Position numbers and translations under genes: made by a program. Positions 52,101-60,143 of a stretch of 64,000 nt of DNA are shown here, in pieces. Numbering within the stretch: the first letter of the stretch is position 1; the number at the start of each line of letters is the position of its first letter. The stretch is taken from assembly GCA_964434425.1 (NCBI GenBank), contig CAYSVH010000001.1, forward strand, positions 186,001 through 250,000, in the 5' to 3' direction. The notes under the pieces are model-generated. The model did not search any database. It was not told where the DNA came from and saw nothing but the letters and a program-made list of their open reading frames with translations. This stretch comes from CALMEC01 sp964434425 (GTDB taxonomy: Bacteria > Actinomycetota > Thermoleophilia > Miltoncostaeales > Miltoncostaeaceae).

Positions 52101-52354
52101 AGGTGCAGCGACTCAAGCGCAAGACGGTCCGCGTCGGCGGCAACCACCTCGCGGTGCGTTCCGGAAAGGTGGTCGTCGCACCTGTCAGCCTGACGAGTTC
52201 GGGCATGCGCACGCTGCGTGAGGCCGTTCCGCGGGCCATGTACTCGTCGGCGGAGCGGACGGTCTCCGTGCCGGCGCCCAGCGGTCCGGGCGAGCGACTC
52301 GACGCCGCGGAGGGCGCGCTCGACGCCCTGATCGAGGCGGTCTCGGCCGGGTAG
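49139..52354 (+). CDS. mfd: Transcription-repair coupling factor
   Basis: The 1071-residue protein has an N-terminal UvrB-like module (RGGIVDVYPTTADQPVRIDM), the RNA-polymerase interaction domain (LRVGDYVVHEDHGIGRLVAF), and a RecG-like motor: GDVGFGKTEVAMRAA (Walker A), LDEEQRFGVAQKEAL (DEEQ box), LSATPIPRTLQ and QLRGRVGRS. A C-terminal TRCF domain follows. It removes stalled RNA polymerase and recruits UvrA. TTG start overlapping pth. Confidence 0.97.
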   Translation: MNALTQILRASPEIAAAAERLMGSGPVARLTVSQAIWPFLTGALVDEAERAILVVSATDAEARDLALELGAIHGTDRVSLWPSRGTVSQGRVGPSPHLIGLRSQARDRLIDDDGVVVASIGSLLERVPRRAPAPLDLRVGGRVDGELVDLLVARGYERVHQVEERGEVAIRGGIVDVYPTTADQPVRIDMFDDEVDGLRVFSPFTQVTIRSVTGVRIQPAAEPTDDLVDTFDLVRETPIIAVAPRTFDTAIAETLEVAEEEAQAGALGDPDELRAAIDAAAAVEIIPPTGDATGLVDAREARFATRGISEAQAELTRLSGGSLRVVVAFTRRGDMERAASQLTRITPASVNLATDMPREGGVAFTVMPIHRGFISADLGIAVIPENEILRRRRASDRAPVGRRLRSFLELRVGDYVVHEDHGIGRLVAFETQTVANVTRDYLALAFAGEDRVWVPQDQLDKVTRYIGSDGSPPPLSKLGGKAWERLKARVRAAVHEMAGELFTLYESRGRAKGHAYPEYEEETSGFARQFRHRETPDQERAIDEVLSDMERDQPMDRLICGDVGFGKTEVAMRAAHRATMDGRQVLVLVPTTLLAQQHLGTFRERFAQTPVEIDMVSRLRSTAETKDVLARFRSGALDILVGTHRVLGMDVQPTNLGLVVLDEEQRFGVAQKEALRKLRLEVDVLSLSATPIPRTLQMSLSGMRDISVIETPPSGRRAIATHVGEFDEELVREALTHEKERGGQSFWLHNRVETIHEAAEAVRTLVPDQRVVVAHGQMGESEIENVMVTFMRGDADILVSTTIIEAGLDIPNANTLVVERADLLGLSQLYQLRGRVGRSEAAAHAYLFYPSDQDLTRDAASRLRAVSDYTELGSGLRIAMRDLEIRGAGNLLGDEQSGHVAAIGFELYMQMLQDAIAARRGDTTVEPEVRVEIPVSAHIPSDYIGFEAAKIDLHRRIATADEHTLSRLNDEITDRFGEPPDSVRALLQVQRLKRKTVRVGGNHLAVRSGKVVVAPVSLTSSGMRTLREAVPRAMYSSAERTVSVPAPSGPGERLDAAEGALDALIEAVSAG

Positions 52355-52423
52355 TCATGTCGCGGTTCCCTCGGGCCGATGGTGAGATGTCATCTCCAAA
52401 ACCCATGCTACGATCGCCCGCCG

Positions 52424-53491
52424 ATGAACCTAAGAAACCTTTGCGCCGTCCTCGGCGCCGGAATCCTGTCCGTCTCGCTCGTCGCCTGCGGCGGCGGTGA
52501 CGCCTCTCTCGGCCCGGACGACGAGGTCGCCATCACCATCGGCGACGTCACGATCACCAACGGGCAGATCGAACGGCGCGCCGACTCGCTCGCGAAGGCC
52601 CAGGCCAACCAGGCCGAGCAGGCCGGCCAGCCGGCCGAGACGCCGGCCAAGGACAGCGACGAGTTCGCGGATCTCCGCCGGATGGCCGCCGAGCAGCTGC
52701 GTGACGAGCAGGTCTTCGCCATCCTCGCGAAGCGGTGCGGGGCCCCGTGCAACGTGACGAAGAAGGACATCAACACGCAGATCGCGTCGATCATCACGCA
52801 GAGCTTCAACGGCTCGCGGCCCGAGTTCGACACCGCCCTCGAAGCACAGGGCATGACGATGACCGACCTCCAGGACGCCTTCCGCGCGTCCCTTCAGGAG
52901 CAGAAGCTGTCGGAACGCGTCACGGCGAAGATCACCTTCACCGAGGCGCAGGCGCAGGCGTACTACGCGAAGAACATCGCCACGTATCGCACGCCCGCTG
53001 AGAAGCGCGTCGCCCACATCCTCGTCGGGACCAAGAAGGTGGCAGACGATCTGCGGCCCGGGCTGACCGCCGAGAACTTCGCCGATTCGGCGAAGACCCG
53101 ATCGCTGGACCCCGCGGCCAAGGGCACCGGCGGAGACCTCGGACCGGTCACGGGCTCGGGTCTTTTCCCCGAGATGCAGGCCGTCGTCCAGAAGCTGAAG
53201 CCCGGGCAGATCTCGCAGCCGGTCCAGACGCAGTTCGGGTGGAGCATCCTGACCGTTCGCCAGATCCCGGCGACGACGCGGTCGTTCGATGCCGTGAAGG
53301 CCGAGATCATGGGTGAGCAGCTCCAGGTCGCACAGTCCGCGGCCCTCGAGAAGTGGCGGAACTCCGTCGTCAGGAAGGTCCAGGACTCCGCGACCTTCCA
53401 GAACGACAGGGTGAAGCCCACGGCCGATGACGCCGGTGCGTCTGCGGATGACGCGGAACCCGTCGTCGAGACGGTCGAGGCGACGCCTTAG
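52424..53491 (+). CDS. SurA/PrsA-like peptidyl-prolyl isomerase lipoprotein
   Basis: The 355-residue precursor has a lipobox LSVSLVACGGG with Cys near residue 22. A SurA_N-like helical domain (about 35-180) contains ITNGQIERRADSLAK and DEQVFAILAKRC. A parvulin PPIase domain follows (about 190-300): KRVAHILVGTKKVADDL, GTGGDLGPV and LKPGQISQPVQTQFGWSILT. It probably folds exported proteins outside the membrane. The C terminus is acidic. A -10-like TACGAT lies about 14 bases before the ATG. A long palindrome begins at its last codons. Confidence 0.9.
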   Translation: MNLRNLCAVLGAGILSVSLVACGGGDASLGPDDEVAITIGDVTITNGQIERRADSLAKAQANQAEQAGQPAETPAKDSDEFADLRRMAAEQLRDEQVFAILAKRCGAPCNVTKKDINTQIASIITQSFNGSRPEFDTALEAQGMTMTDLQDAFRASLQEQKLSERVTAKITFTEAQAQAYYAKNIATYRTPAEKRVAHILVGTKKVADDLRPGLTAENFADSAKTRSLDPAAKGTGGDLGPVTGSGLFPEMQAVVQKLKPGQISQPVQTQFGWSILTVRQIPATTRSFDAVKAEIMGEQLQVAQSAALEKWRNSVVRKVQDSATFQNDRVKPTADDAGASADDAEPVVETVEATP

Positions 53492-53527
53492 ATGGGTGAT
53501 TCCATGGAATCACCCATCTAAGGCGTC
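53482..53527 (+). terminator. 46-base loopless perfect palindrome at the stop codon
   Basis: Arms 53482-53504 and 53505-53527 are exact reverse complements with no loop; the centre is TGATTCCATGGAATCA. The TAG stop (53489-53491) lies inside the left arm. The unit AGATGGGTGATTCCATGG places it in the dispersed repeat family. Confidence 0.75.
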
Positions 53528-53610
53528 CGAGGTATGAGCACACACCCGACGGGACCAGCTGGGAACGCCGGTTCCGTCGGAGCGTCGACGACCCGCGATC
53601 CGGGCGGCCG

Positions 53611-54639
53611 ATGCCGCGGCTGATCGTCGCCATCGGCCCGGGCGCCGCGGCCGAGGTGCCGGCGGGTGCGATCGCCGCGCTCCGGTCGGAGGGGGTGACG
53701 GTCGTGCACGGCCCTCCGCTGGATGACGGTGTGCGAGAGGCCCTCGGTGCGGAGGTCCGTCGGTTCGACGCGTCGACGTGCCCGGACGACGCCGTCGTGG
53801 TCGCGCCGGACCGCGTCGCCCTCGACCTCGCACGAGCGCATCCGGACGTTCCGACGGCTCCCGACCGCGAACGTCTGCGTGAACGCGCGATCGCGGCGAG
53901 TGTCGCCCGGCTGGCCCGCGTCGGCGCGGAGCTCCGCGCCCGCTGCCCCTGGGACCGCGTCCAGGTGCCCGAGACCATCGTTCCCCACACGATCGAGGAG
54001 GCCTTTGAGGTCGCCGAGGCGTTCCGTGCCGGCGATCCGGATCATCAGGCCGACGAGATCGGCGACCTCCTGTTCCAGTCCGTCTTCCTCGCGCGCTTCC
54101 TCGAGGAGGCCGGCACGGCCGATCTGGGATCGGTGGCCGACGCCCAGGCCGACAAGCTCATCGCGCGGCATCCCCACGTCTACGGCGACGCCGTCGCGGC
54201 CGACGCCGCCGACGTGCGCGGATTGTGGGAGACGCAGAAGCGCACGGCGCGTGGCGGGGCGATCTTCCACGAGGTCCCACCCGGGCTGACCGCCCTGGCC
54301 TACAGCGCCAAGCTTCAGAAGAGGGCGGCCGCGGTTGGGTTCGTCTTCTCCGGTGCGGACGACGCGCTCCGGAAGCTGGTCGAGGAGGTCGACGAGCTAC
54401 GGGATGCGCCGAGCGAGGAGGAGATCGGCGACGTGCTGTTCGCCGCCATCGCCGTCGCACGGGCGCTGGGCGTCGACGGCGAGCTCGCCGTGCGGTTCTC
54501 GGCGACGAAGTTCCGCGACCGGGTGGACCGTGCCGCGGACCTGGCGGCCGCGGAGGGCCATGCCTTCGAGAGCCTCGACCCGGGTGCCCAGGCGGACTAC
54601 TACCGGCGCGCCAAGGCGGATCTCGACCCGGACCGCTGA
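53611..54639 (+). CDS. mazG: MazG-type nucleoside triphosphate pyrophosphohydrolase
   Basis: The 342-residue protein has a degenerate N-terminal region (1-95), possibly a reduced methylase-like domain. Two MazG helical domains follow: CPWDRVQVPETIVPHTIEEA with DEIGDLLFQSVFLA, and KLQKRAAAVGFVFSGADDAL with KLVEEVDELRD and EEIGDVLFAAIAVA. The ExxE and ExxD metal ligands are visible in both. It hydrolyses (d)NTPs to monophosphates, cleaning the pool. The 250-base gap before eno shows only the eno -10 (TAGACT near 54846). Confidence 0.9.
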   Translation: MPRLIVAIGPGAAAEVPAGAIAALRSEGVTVVHGPPLDDGVREALGAEVRRFDASTCPDDAVVVAPDRVALDLARAHPDVPTAPDRERLRERAIAASVARLARVGAELRARCPWDRVQVPETIVPHTIEEAFEVAEAFRAGDPDHQADEIGDLLFQSVFLARFLEEAGTADLGSVADAQADKLIARHPHVYGDAVAADAADVRGLWETQKRTARGGAIFHEVPPGLTALAYSAKLQKRAAAVGFVFSGADDALRKLVEEVDELRDAPSEEEIGDVLFAAIAVARALGVDGELAVRFSATKFRDRVDRAADLAAAEGHAFESLDPGAQADYYRRAKADLDPDR

Positions 54640-54889
54640 TGGCGGTGCGGCCACTCCGTCCCTGTCCGCCCGATGGCGTGCATGAACGGCGTGGCGTACC
54701 GATCGTCGGCGTCGACCGTGGCGCATCCGCACCGGTTCCCACACGACGGATCGGTCTGCGGACGGATACGCACGGCCCGATCCGGGTGCGGGTCGCCTCC
54801 CGCGGGCGGCGGCCGGGCGTCTGACCCGGGGGACACCGATGACGATAGACTCGGTGACGCTCCTGTGAACCGTCCCCCGGAGGCCCTCG

Positions 54890-56167
54890 TTGTCGAAGAT
54901 CGCTCGTGTCCACGCCCGTCAGATCCTCGATTCGCGGGGGCAGCCGACCGTCGAGGTCGACGTCGAACTCGACTCGGGCGTCATCGGCACGGCGGCCGTT
55001 CCCTCCGGTGCCAGCACCGGGGCGCACGAGGCACTCGAGCTGCGCGACGCTGACGCGAAGACCTATTCCGGCAAGGGCGTTCTGAAGGCCGTCGCCAACG
55101 TGCAGCACGAGCTGGCGCATGCGCTCATCGGACGTGAGGCCTCCGAACAGGCCACCCTCGACCGCCTCATGATCGAGATGGACGGCACCCCCACCAAGTC
55201 GCGCTTCGGTGCGAACGCCATTCTGGGGTGTTCACTCGCCATCGCCCGGGCCGCGGCCACGGACGCCGGCATGCCGCTCTACCGCTACATCGGTGGTGCG
55301 CAGGCGCACCGGCTCCCGGTCCCGATGATGAACATCCTGAACGGCGGCGCCCACGCCGACAACAACGTCGACCTCCAGGAGTTCATGATCGCCCCGGTCG
55401 GCGCGGGGTCCTTCTCGGAGGCGCTCCGGACCGGCGCCGAGGTCTACCAGGCCCTCAAGGGCGTCCTGCGCACCGAGAAGCTCGGCACGGGGGTGGGGGA
55501 CGAGGGCGGCTTCGCTCCGAACCTGAAGAGCAACCGCGAGGCACTCGATGTGATCGCCACCGCCGTCGAGACGGCCGGATACCGCCTCGGTGAGGACATC
55601 GCCCTCGCCCTCGACCCGGCGTCCACCGAGTTCTACCGCGACGGTGCGTACCACCTCGAGGGGGACGGCAGCGTCCTCAGCCCCTCCGAGATGGTCGACT
55701 ACTGGGAGAGGCTCGTCACCGACTTCCCGATCGTGTCGATCGAGGACGGCATGGCCGAGGACGACTGGGACGGCTGGAAGGAACTCACCGACCGCATCGG
55801 CGACCGCGTGCAGCTGGTCGGGGACGACCTCTTCGTGACGAACCCCGCCCGTCTGCGCGAGGGCATCGAGAAGGGCGTCGGCAACGCGATCCTCATCAAG
55901 CTCAATCAGATCGGGTCGCTCACCGAGACCCTCGAGGCCATCGAGATCGCGTCCTCAGCCGGGTACGCCTCGATGATCTCCCACCGGTCCGGTGAGACGG
56001 AGGACACGACGATCGCCGACCTCGCGGTGGCGACCGGCGCGGGACAGATCAAGACGGGCGCCCCGGCGCGCAGCGAGCGCGTCGCAAAGTACAACCAGCT
56101 GCTTCGCATCGAGGAACTCCTCGGGCCGGCGGCCACCTACCCTGGGCGGCGCGCCTTCCGCTCCTAG
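54890..56167 (+). CDS. eno: Enolase
   Basis: The 425-residue protein has ARQILDSRGQPTVEVDV, SGASTGAHEALELRD, GVGDEGGFAPNLKSN, LVGDDLFVTNPARL, KLNQIGSLTET and SHRSGETEDTTIADLAVATG, covering all active-site regions. It interconverts 2-phosphoglycerate and phosphoenolpyruvate. TTG start with CCGGAGGCCC upstream. It precedes ftsB, a common actinobacterial order. Confidence 0.97.
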   Translation: MSKIARVHARQILDSRGQPTVEVDVELDSGVIGTAAVPSGASTGAHEALELRDADAKTYSGKGVLKAVANVQHELAHALIGREASEQATLDRLMIEMDGTPTKSRFGANAILGCSLAIARAAATDAGMPLYRYIGGAQAHRLPVPMMNILNGGAHADNNVDLQEFMIAPVGAGSFSEALRTGAEVYQALKGVLRTEKLGTGVGDEGGFAPNLKSNREALDVIATAVETAGYRLGEDIALALDPASTEFYRDGAYHLEGDGSVLSPSEMVDYWERLVTDFPIVSIEDGMAEDDWDGWKELTDRIGDRVQLVGDDLFVTNPARLREGIEKGVGNAILIKLNQIGSLTETLEAIEIASSAGYASMISHRSGETEDTTIADLAVATGAGQIKTGAPARSERVAKYNQLLRIEELLGPAATYPGRRAFRS

Positions 56168-56261
56168 ATGGTTGTGCAACAGTTTTCGGCAGGAACCGGA
56201 GGGTCGTTGGCGTACGCCGTGAGGAACACGCGCCCCGACTCCGACCCGAAGGAACCACGCG

Positions 56262-56585
56262 CTGCGCTCTCGTGCCGTCAAACGGATCTTCATCGCCTGC
56301 GTCCTCATCGCCCTCGTCGCGTCGTACGTCGGCCCGGTCCGAGGCTATCGCGAGCGGCAGGCCGAGCTGCGTTCGCAGGAGATCGCGCTCAAGGAACTCA
56401 TCGCGCAGCGCGATCAGGCACGGCTGCGCATCCGCGAGATCGACAATCCCGCGGTGCTCGAGGCGCGTGCCCGCCAGCTCGGCTACATGAAGCCGGGGGA
56501 GATCCCGTTCCGGGTGACCGGCCTTGACTCCGCATCCGGCGCCACCGGAATCTGGGACTGGATCGCCGACCCCCCGGGATCGTGA
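56262..56585 (+). CDS. ftsB: FtsB/DivIC septum protein, forced CTG start
   Basis: The 107-residue bitopic protein has TM helix residues about 8-24 (RIFIACVLIALVASYVG). A coiled coil follows (ERQAELRSQEIALKELIAQR), then NPAVLEARARQLGYMKPGEI, the FtsB/DivIC signature. It acts in the divisome. The frame is closed by an in-frame TGA at 56220-56222, and no ATG, GTG or TTG occurs between that stop and the TM helix. CTG 56262 lies eight bases after AAGGA. The 3-prime end overlaps the DUF501 gene by 62 bases. Confidence 0.88.
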   Translation: MRSRAVKRIFIACVLIALVASYVGPVRGYRERQAELRSQEIALKELIAQRDQARLRIREIDNPAVLEARARQLGYMKPGEIPFRVTGLDSASGATGIWDWIADPPGS

Positions 56586-57018
56586 GGCCGTCCGCCTGCT
56601 GCTCGGCCGCGAGCCGTTCACCGACTACCGGATCGTGGTTCGCTGCCCCTCAGGTACTCCCGCCGTCCTCGAGAACGACCCGGTCGATCTGAAGGGCAGG
56701 CCGTTCCCGACGCGCTACTGGCTCGCGTGCCGTGCGGTGCACCGGGCCGTCAGCCGCCTGGAGGCCGACGGTGGCGTCCGAGCGATCGAGGATGATGCCG
56801 GGATGCGCGAACACGTGAACGCCGCCCATGCGGCGCATCAGGCCATCCACGCCGGGTACCGGGTGGGTGGTGTCGGTGACCCGGATCGCGTGAAGTGCCT
56901 GCACGCCCACCTCGCTTTCGCGCTGGCCACGGGCGGGAACCCCGTCGGCGACTGGATACTCGACCGCCTCGACCTCGACGTCGCCACGCACACGTGCTCC
57001 GTGGAGGGACTCGAGTGA
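56524..57018 (+). CDS. DUF501 family protein
   Basis: The 164-residue protein has REAVRLLLGREPFTDYRIVV, PFPTRYWLACRAVHRAVSRL and DRVKCLHAHLAFALATGGNP, the DUF501 pattern that habitually follows eno-ftsB in actinobacteria. Conserved Cys/His in VKCLHAH may bind metal. Function not established. TTG 56524 is the only canonical start, although the first 18 residues are Pro-rich and atypical. Confidence 0.85.
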   Translation: MTPHPAPPESGTGSPTPRDREAVRLLLGREPFTDYRIVVRCPSGTPAVLENDPVDLKGRPFPTRYWLACRAVHRAVSRLEADGGVRAIEDDAGMREHVNAAHAAHQAIHAGYRVGGVGDPDRVKCLHAHLAFALATGGNPVGDWILDRLDLDVATHTCSVEGLE

Positions 57019-57332
57019 CGGTGAGCCCGCGGGCGCGCGCCGCGGTCTTCGACTGGCAGCAGGGGCCCGAACGGCTGGCGGCGCTCAGCCCGGATCGCCG
57101 TTCGGCCTGCCTGCGCGTCGTCGACGCCATCCAGGTCGAGCTCCGACGCCGGCTGGGCCGGGACTTCACGGTCGATGAGCTCGCCGACCTGTACACCACC
57201 GCCGGTGACTGGACGCTGCCGCTGTCGGTCGAGATCGCACCACGGGTGCCCGAGGCGCATGACGGCGCGATCACCACGGACGCGGCGTTCGCCAGGTTCA
57301 TGCGGAACGCGAAGGACTCCGGTCTCCTGTGA
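57015..57332 (+). CDS. Hypothetical protein downstream of DUF501
   Basis: The 105-residue helical protein contains FDWQQGPERLAAL, RLGRDFTVDELADLY and FARFMRNAKDSGLL. GTG start overlaps the DUF501 stop (GTGA), and its own stop overlaps the next gene the same way, so three genes are coupled. No family name recognised. Confidence 0.65.
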   Translation: MTVSPRARAAVFDWQQGPERLAALSPDRRSACLRVVDAIQVELRRRLGRDFTVDELADLYTTAGDWTLPLSVEIAPRVPEAHDGAITTDAAFARFMRNAKDSGLL

Positions 57333-57556
57333 GCCCGCAGGACGACCTCACCCCGCCGCGCGGGAGACCCCCGGTACGACGGCCGGCTCCCCGGCGCCGG
57401 ATCACGCTCAAGGTCGCCCTCGTGCTGTGCGCGGTGGCGTTCCTCATCGGGATCGTCTTCGGCTATCAGGGCCGGGGAGGACCGGGTGACGTGGAGATGG
57501 TCACCACCAATCAGGAGATCCCGGTCGTCACCGTCCTGCAGGCGCCGCCCCCGTAA
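57329..57556 (+). CDS. Small single-pass membrane protein
   Basis: The 75-residue protein has a Pro/Arg-rich inside segment (1-25), a TM helix (about 26-45, LKVALVLCAVAFLIGIVFGY), and a short outside tail with VTTNQEIPVVTVLQAPPP. GTG start coupled to the upstream gene. It could be a divisome- or envelope-linked accessory; no direct evidence. Confidence 0.6.
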   Translation: MSPQDDLTPPRGRPPVRRPAPRRRITLKVALVLCAVAFLIGIVFGYQGRGGPGDVEMVTTNQEIPVVTVLQAPPP

Positions 57557-57591
57557 GGCTCACTCTGCGCGGGTCGACGACGTGGGGCGCG

Positions 57592-58311
57592 TCAGCGCGT
57601 TCGGAGGTCGATGCGGAGCCCCGGCCCGGCGGACACGGCGGCATCCAGTTCGCTCCGCGTGAACGACACGCCGTCGATCGCCATGAGGCCGTCGACCAGG
57701 TGGGCGGTGTCGGCCCCCGTCACGTCGGACTCGACCGTCCGTACGGTGCCCTCGCCCGTCTGCGAGGTCACGCGGCCACCGGCGTCCGCGATCGCCCGCG
57801 ACACCGCATCGCGGACCCGGTCCAGATCCCCCTCACGTACGACCCCGTCCACGGGCCGCGGGGCCGACGAGGATGCGGACGGCTCACGGGCCTGCATACC
57901 CGGTCCGGACCCCCCCGTGTCCTCTCCCTGGGGCACCGATGCGGCGCTGTCCCGTTCCGGGACGGCCGTCTCGCGCTCCACGGCGCCCGGGGCGTCCGAC
58001 AGCGAGACGTCGTCGTCCGATCCCCCGATCACCTGAGGTATGACCGTGACGGCCACGAGGACCGCGATGAGCCCGGCCAGGGCGGGGGCGGCCATGCGCC
58101 AGCGAATCCGGCTCCACCAGCCGCCGGACGCGCGCCGTGCGACCGGCGGTTCGCCGAGGTCGGCGATCCGCTGCCGCAGATGATCCGGTGCAGGCGGCGC
58201 CGACGCCCGGAGCTCCGCGGCCAGGGCGAGCAGCTCACGCTCCTCGTCCGTGTCGGCGGCGGCGCCGTCGAAAAGCTCGTCCAGGCGTTCGGGGCGGATC
58301 TCGTCAGTCAC
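57592..58311 (-). CDS. Membrane-anchored anti-sigma-like protein
   Basis: The 239-residue protein has an N-terminal cytoplasmic domain (1-70; DELFDGAAADTDEERELLAL), one TM helix (about 73-93), and an extracellular part with an acidic Ser/Pro linker and a C-terminal alpha/beta domain (150-239). There is no HxxxCxxC zinc motif. Its GTG start overlaps the end of the sigma-factor gene by 8 bp, the usual sigma/anti-sigma arrangement, which is the main basis for the call. Confidence 0.6.
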   Translation of the reverse strand: MTDEIRPERLDELFDGAAADTDEERELLALAAELRASAPPAPDHLRQRIADLGEPPVARRASGGWWSRIRWRMAAPALAGLIAVLVAVTVIPQVIGGSDDDVSLSDAPGAVERETAVPERDSAASVPQGEDTGGSGPGMQAREPSASSSAPRPVDGVVREGDLDRVRDAVSRAIADAGGRVTSQTGEGTVRTVESDVTGADTAHLVDGLMAIDGVSFTRSELDAAVSAGPGLRIDLRTR

Positions 58312-58813
58312 GTCTGAGCTCCTTCCGGAGCTTCGTCATGGCGCGGTGCAGGTGCGTGGAACACGCTGAGGGTGACACGCCGAGGAGCGCGGCCGCCGAA
58401 GCCCCGTCCACGTCCAACAGCACTCGGAGCGCGACGACCTCGCGTTCGACGTCCGAGAGCGCGCCCATGGCATGCGCCATCTCGGGCGGGAGCCCGCCGT
58501 CCAACGACGATCGATCCTCCGTCATGACGGGCGCCACGGCGTTGTAGCGATCCTCGCGGTCGCGGCGGCGGCGATCGCTGCGGAAGTGGTCCAGGGCGAT
58601 GCGACGGGCGATCGTCAGGAGCCATGGCAGCGGCGGTCCCACCCGCGGGTCGTACGACGACCACTGGCGGAACGCGCGCTCGAACGTCTCGGACGTGAGG
58701 TCGTCCGCCAGGTGCGGGTCGCGCGCCATCTGCATCAGATACCGGTGCACGCCGTCCAGGTGCCGCTGGGCGGTCTCCGCGAAGGTCGGTCCGGTGGCGT
58801 CTGACGAGGGCAT
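58304..58813 (-). CDS. ECF-type sigma-70 family RNA polymerase sigma factor
   Basis: The 169-residue protein has region 2 (ADDLTSETFERAFRQWSSYD then LPWLLTIARRIALDHFRSDR) and region 4 (LSDVEREVVALRVLLDVDGA followed by SAAALLGVSPSACSTHLHRA). It is typical ECF size with no extra domains. It is probably held by the membrane protein encoded next. Target promoters are unknown. The 183-base upstream gap shows no clear ECF -35 (GGAAC-like) site other than GAACCGGAG near 58853. Confidence 0.9.
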   Translation of the reverse strand: MPSSDATGPTFAETAQRHLDGVHRYLMQMARDPHLADDLTSETFERAFRQWSSYDPRVGPPLPWLLTIARRIALDHFRSDRRRRDREDRYNAVAPVMTEDRSSLDGGLPPEMAHAMGALSDVEREVVALRVLLDVDGASAAALLGVSPSACSTHLHRAMTKLRKELRRD

Positions 58814-58996
58814 GGGTCGGGGCGAGACGCTGCATACGGCTTCTACGTCACAGAACCGGAGCCGGTCACACCGCGATCAACAATAGTCAGGCCGCCGCGG
58901 CCCGCGCCGGAAGCCGGTTCTGCCGGTCGCGGATGACTCCGCCGGCGTCACATCCGGTGGCGGTCGCTCTCTGCGCGGCCGGCGACGGTGTCCGTC

Positions 58997-60001
58997 TCAG
59001 GGGTCCCCGGTCGCCGTGAGAGGGACGGTCCAGAGCTCGGCCAGCGCCGGGTCACGTGTCTCGCCGGACGTGATGAACGCATGGATGTCGGGTAGCGCCT
59101 CACGGCGCAGATAGACGTGACGCTGCCCCACGCTCGGTTTCTCACCGAGGAAGCCCGCCCGGACGAGTGCCTCGCCCACGCGATACGCGTCGGCCCGGTC
59201 GGCAGGCGACACGCCGTGGGCGATGTGGTCGAAGGCGGTGTGGTAGCCCGGACCGATCTTCCCCTTGTGCAGCAGACGCCGCACCAGGCGGCGTGCGATG
59301 CGGCGAAGGTGGTCGGGGTCGTCCTCGACGGCGAGGCTCGGCTCGTCGGCCGGCAGCGGCGGGCCCTCGAACCCCCGGTGGCGCAGCGCCTCCACGACGT
59401 CCTCCGGATACGACTCCTCCTCCAGCCGCCAGCCCTGCTCCCACAGCACGTGGATGAACCGGAGGGGGTGGGTGCGAAGCGTGCGCGCCAGTCGCCCCAG
59501 GCCGGTGTCGGCCGGTTCCCGGGGCGGGGCGAGACGCAGCGCGAGCCCGGCATCGACGGCCACGCGTGCGGGGACGGAGGCGGCGTCCGTCCGTGCGATC
59601 GGCGGATGCGCCTCCGCCCACGCGAGGGGGAGGAGGGACAGATCCGTGCCCGGGGCGCGCAGCCCGGTGAAGCGGTTCCATTCGAAGGGGCGGATGTCGT
59701 CGATCGTCGCCCCGCAGGCGACGGCCGCCGCGACGGAACGCACGAGCACCCGCACCGGCCCGGCGGGTGCGAACCGCTCGACGTCCTCTGCGTGGACGGG
59801 CAGCAGGAGCACGGGCACGCCCTCGATGTCGTCCGCCGACCAGGCCCATGCCGTATAGGCCCGGGCATGGACGGCCGCCGCGGAGAGCGCCAGGGTGGCG
59901 ATGACGGCCTCGTCCTCATCGCCCCGATCCCACTCGACCAGTCCGTGCGCCACCTCTCCGAGCGGACGTGCGAGATCGGCGACTGTCAGGGGCAGGCTCA
60001 T
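58997..60001 (-). CDS. Hypothetical protein, 334 residues
   Basis: Soluble protein with no signal peptide or TM helix. The N-terminal half (10-120) is Ala/Val-rich, and a C-terminal part (225-300) is basic and helical (DHLRRIARRLVRRLLHKGKI then GPGYHTAFDHIAHGV), possibly a winged-helix-like module. Trp-rich segments (YTAWAWSADDIEG, WEQGWRLEEESYPED) are notable. No family recognised. It is divergent from fliW. Confidence 0.6.
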   Translation of the reverse strand: MSLPLTVADLARPLGEVAHGLVEWDRGDEDEAVIATLALSAAAVHARAYTAWAWSADDIEGVPVLLLPVHAEDVERFAPAGPVRVLVRSVAAAVACGATIDDIRPFEWNRFTGLRAPGTDLSLLPLAWAEAHPPIARTDAASVPARVAVDAGLALRLAPPREPADTGLGRLARTLRTHPLRFIHVLWEQGWRLEEESYPEDVVEALRHRGFEGPPLPADEPSLAVEDDPDHLRRIARRLVRRLLHKGKIGPGYHTAFDHIAHGVSPADRADAYRVGEALVRAGFLGEKPSVGQRHVYLRREALPDIHAFITSGETRDPALAELWTVPLTATGDP

Positions 60002-60052
60002 CGGGGCACGGTAACGGGCGGGCGCCCCGGAGGTCCCGTTCCTCCTGTTCTC

Positions 60053-60111
60053 ACACTCAAGTCTCCTTGAGTGTCAACCGATGAAAGGGCAGATTCACCC
60101 ATGGGTGAATC
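60053..60111 (+). promoter_or_regulatory. fliW upstream region: sigma-28-like promoter and two palindromes
   Basis: TCAA (60057-60060), 16 bases, then ACCGATGA (60077-60084) resembles the TAAA-N15-GCCGATAA promoter of sigma-28/WhiG factors. A perfect hairpin ACACTCAAG-TCTC-CTTGAGTGT (60053-60074) covers the -35 part. GATTCACCCATGGGTGAATC (60092-60111), a perfect palindrome, lies at the expected transcript start. Confidence 0.4.
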
Positions 60112-60143
60112 ATCTCAGCCGGATCGACACGCGGGAGGGGCGG

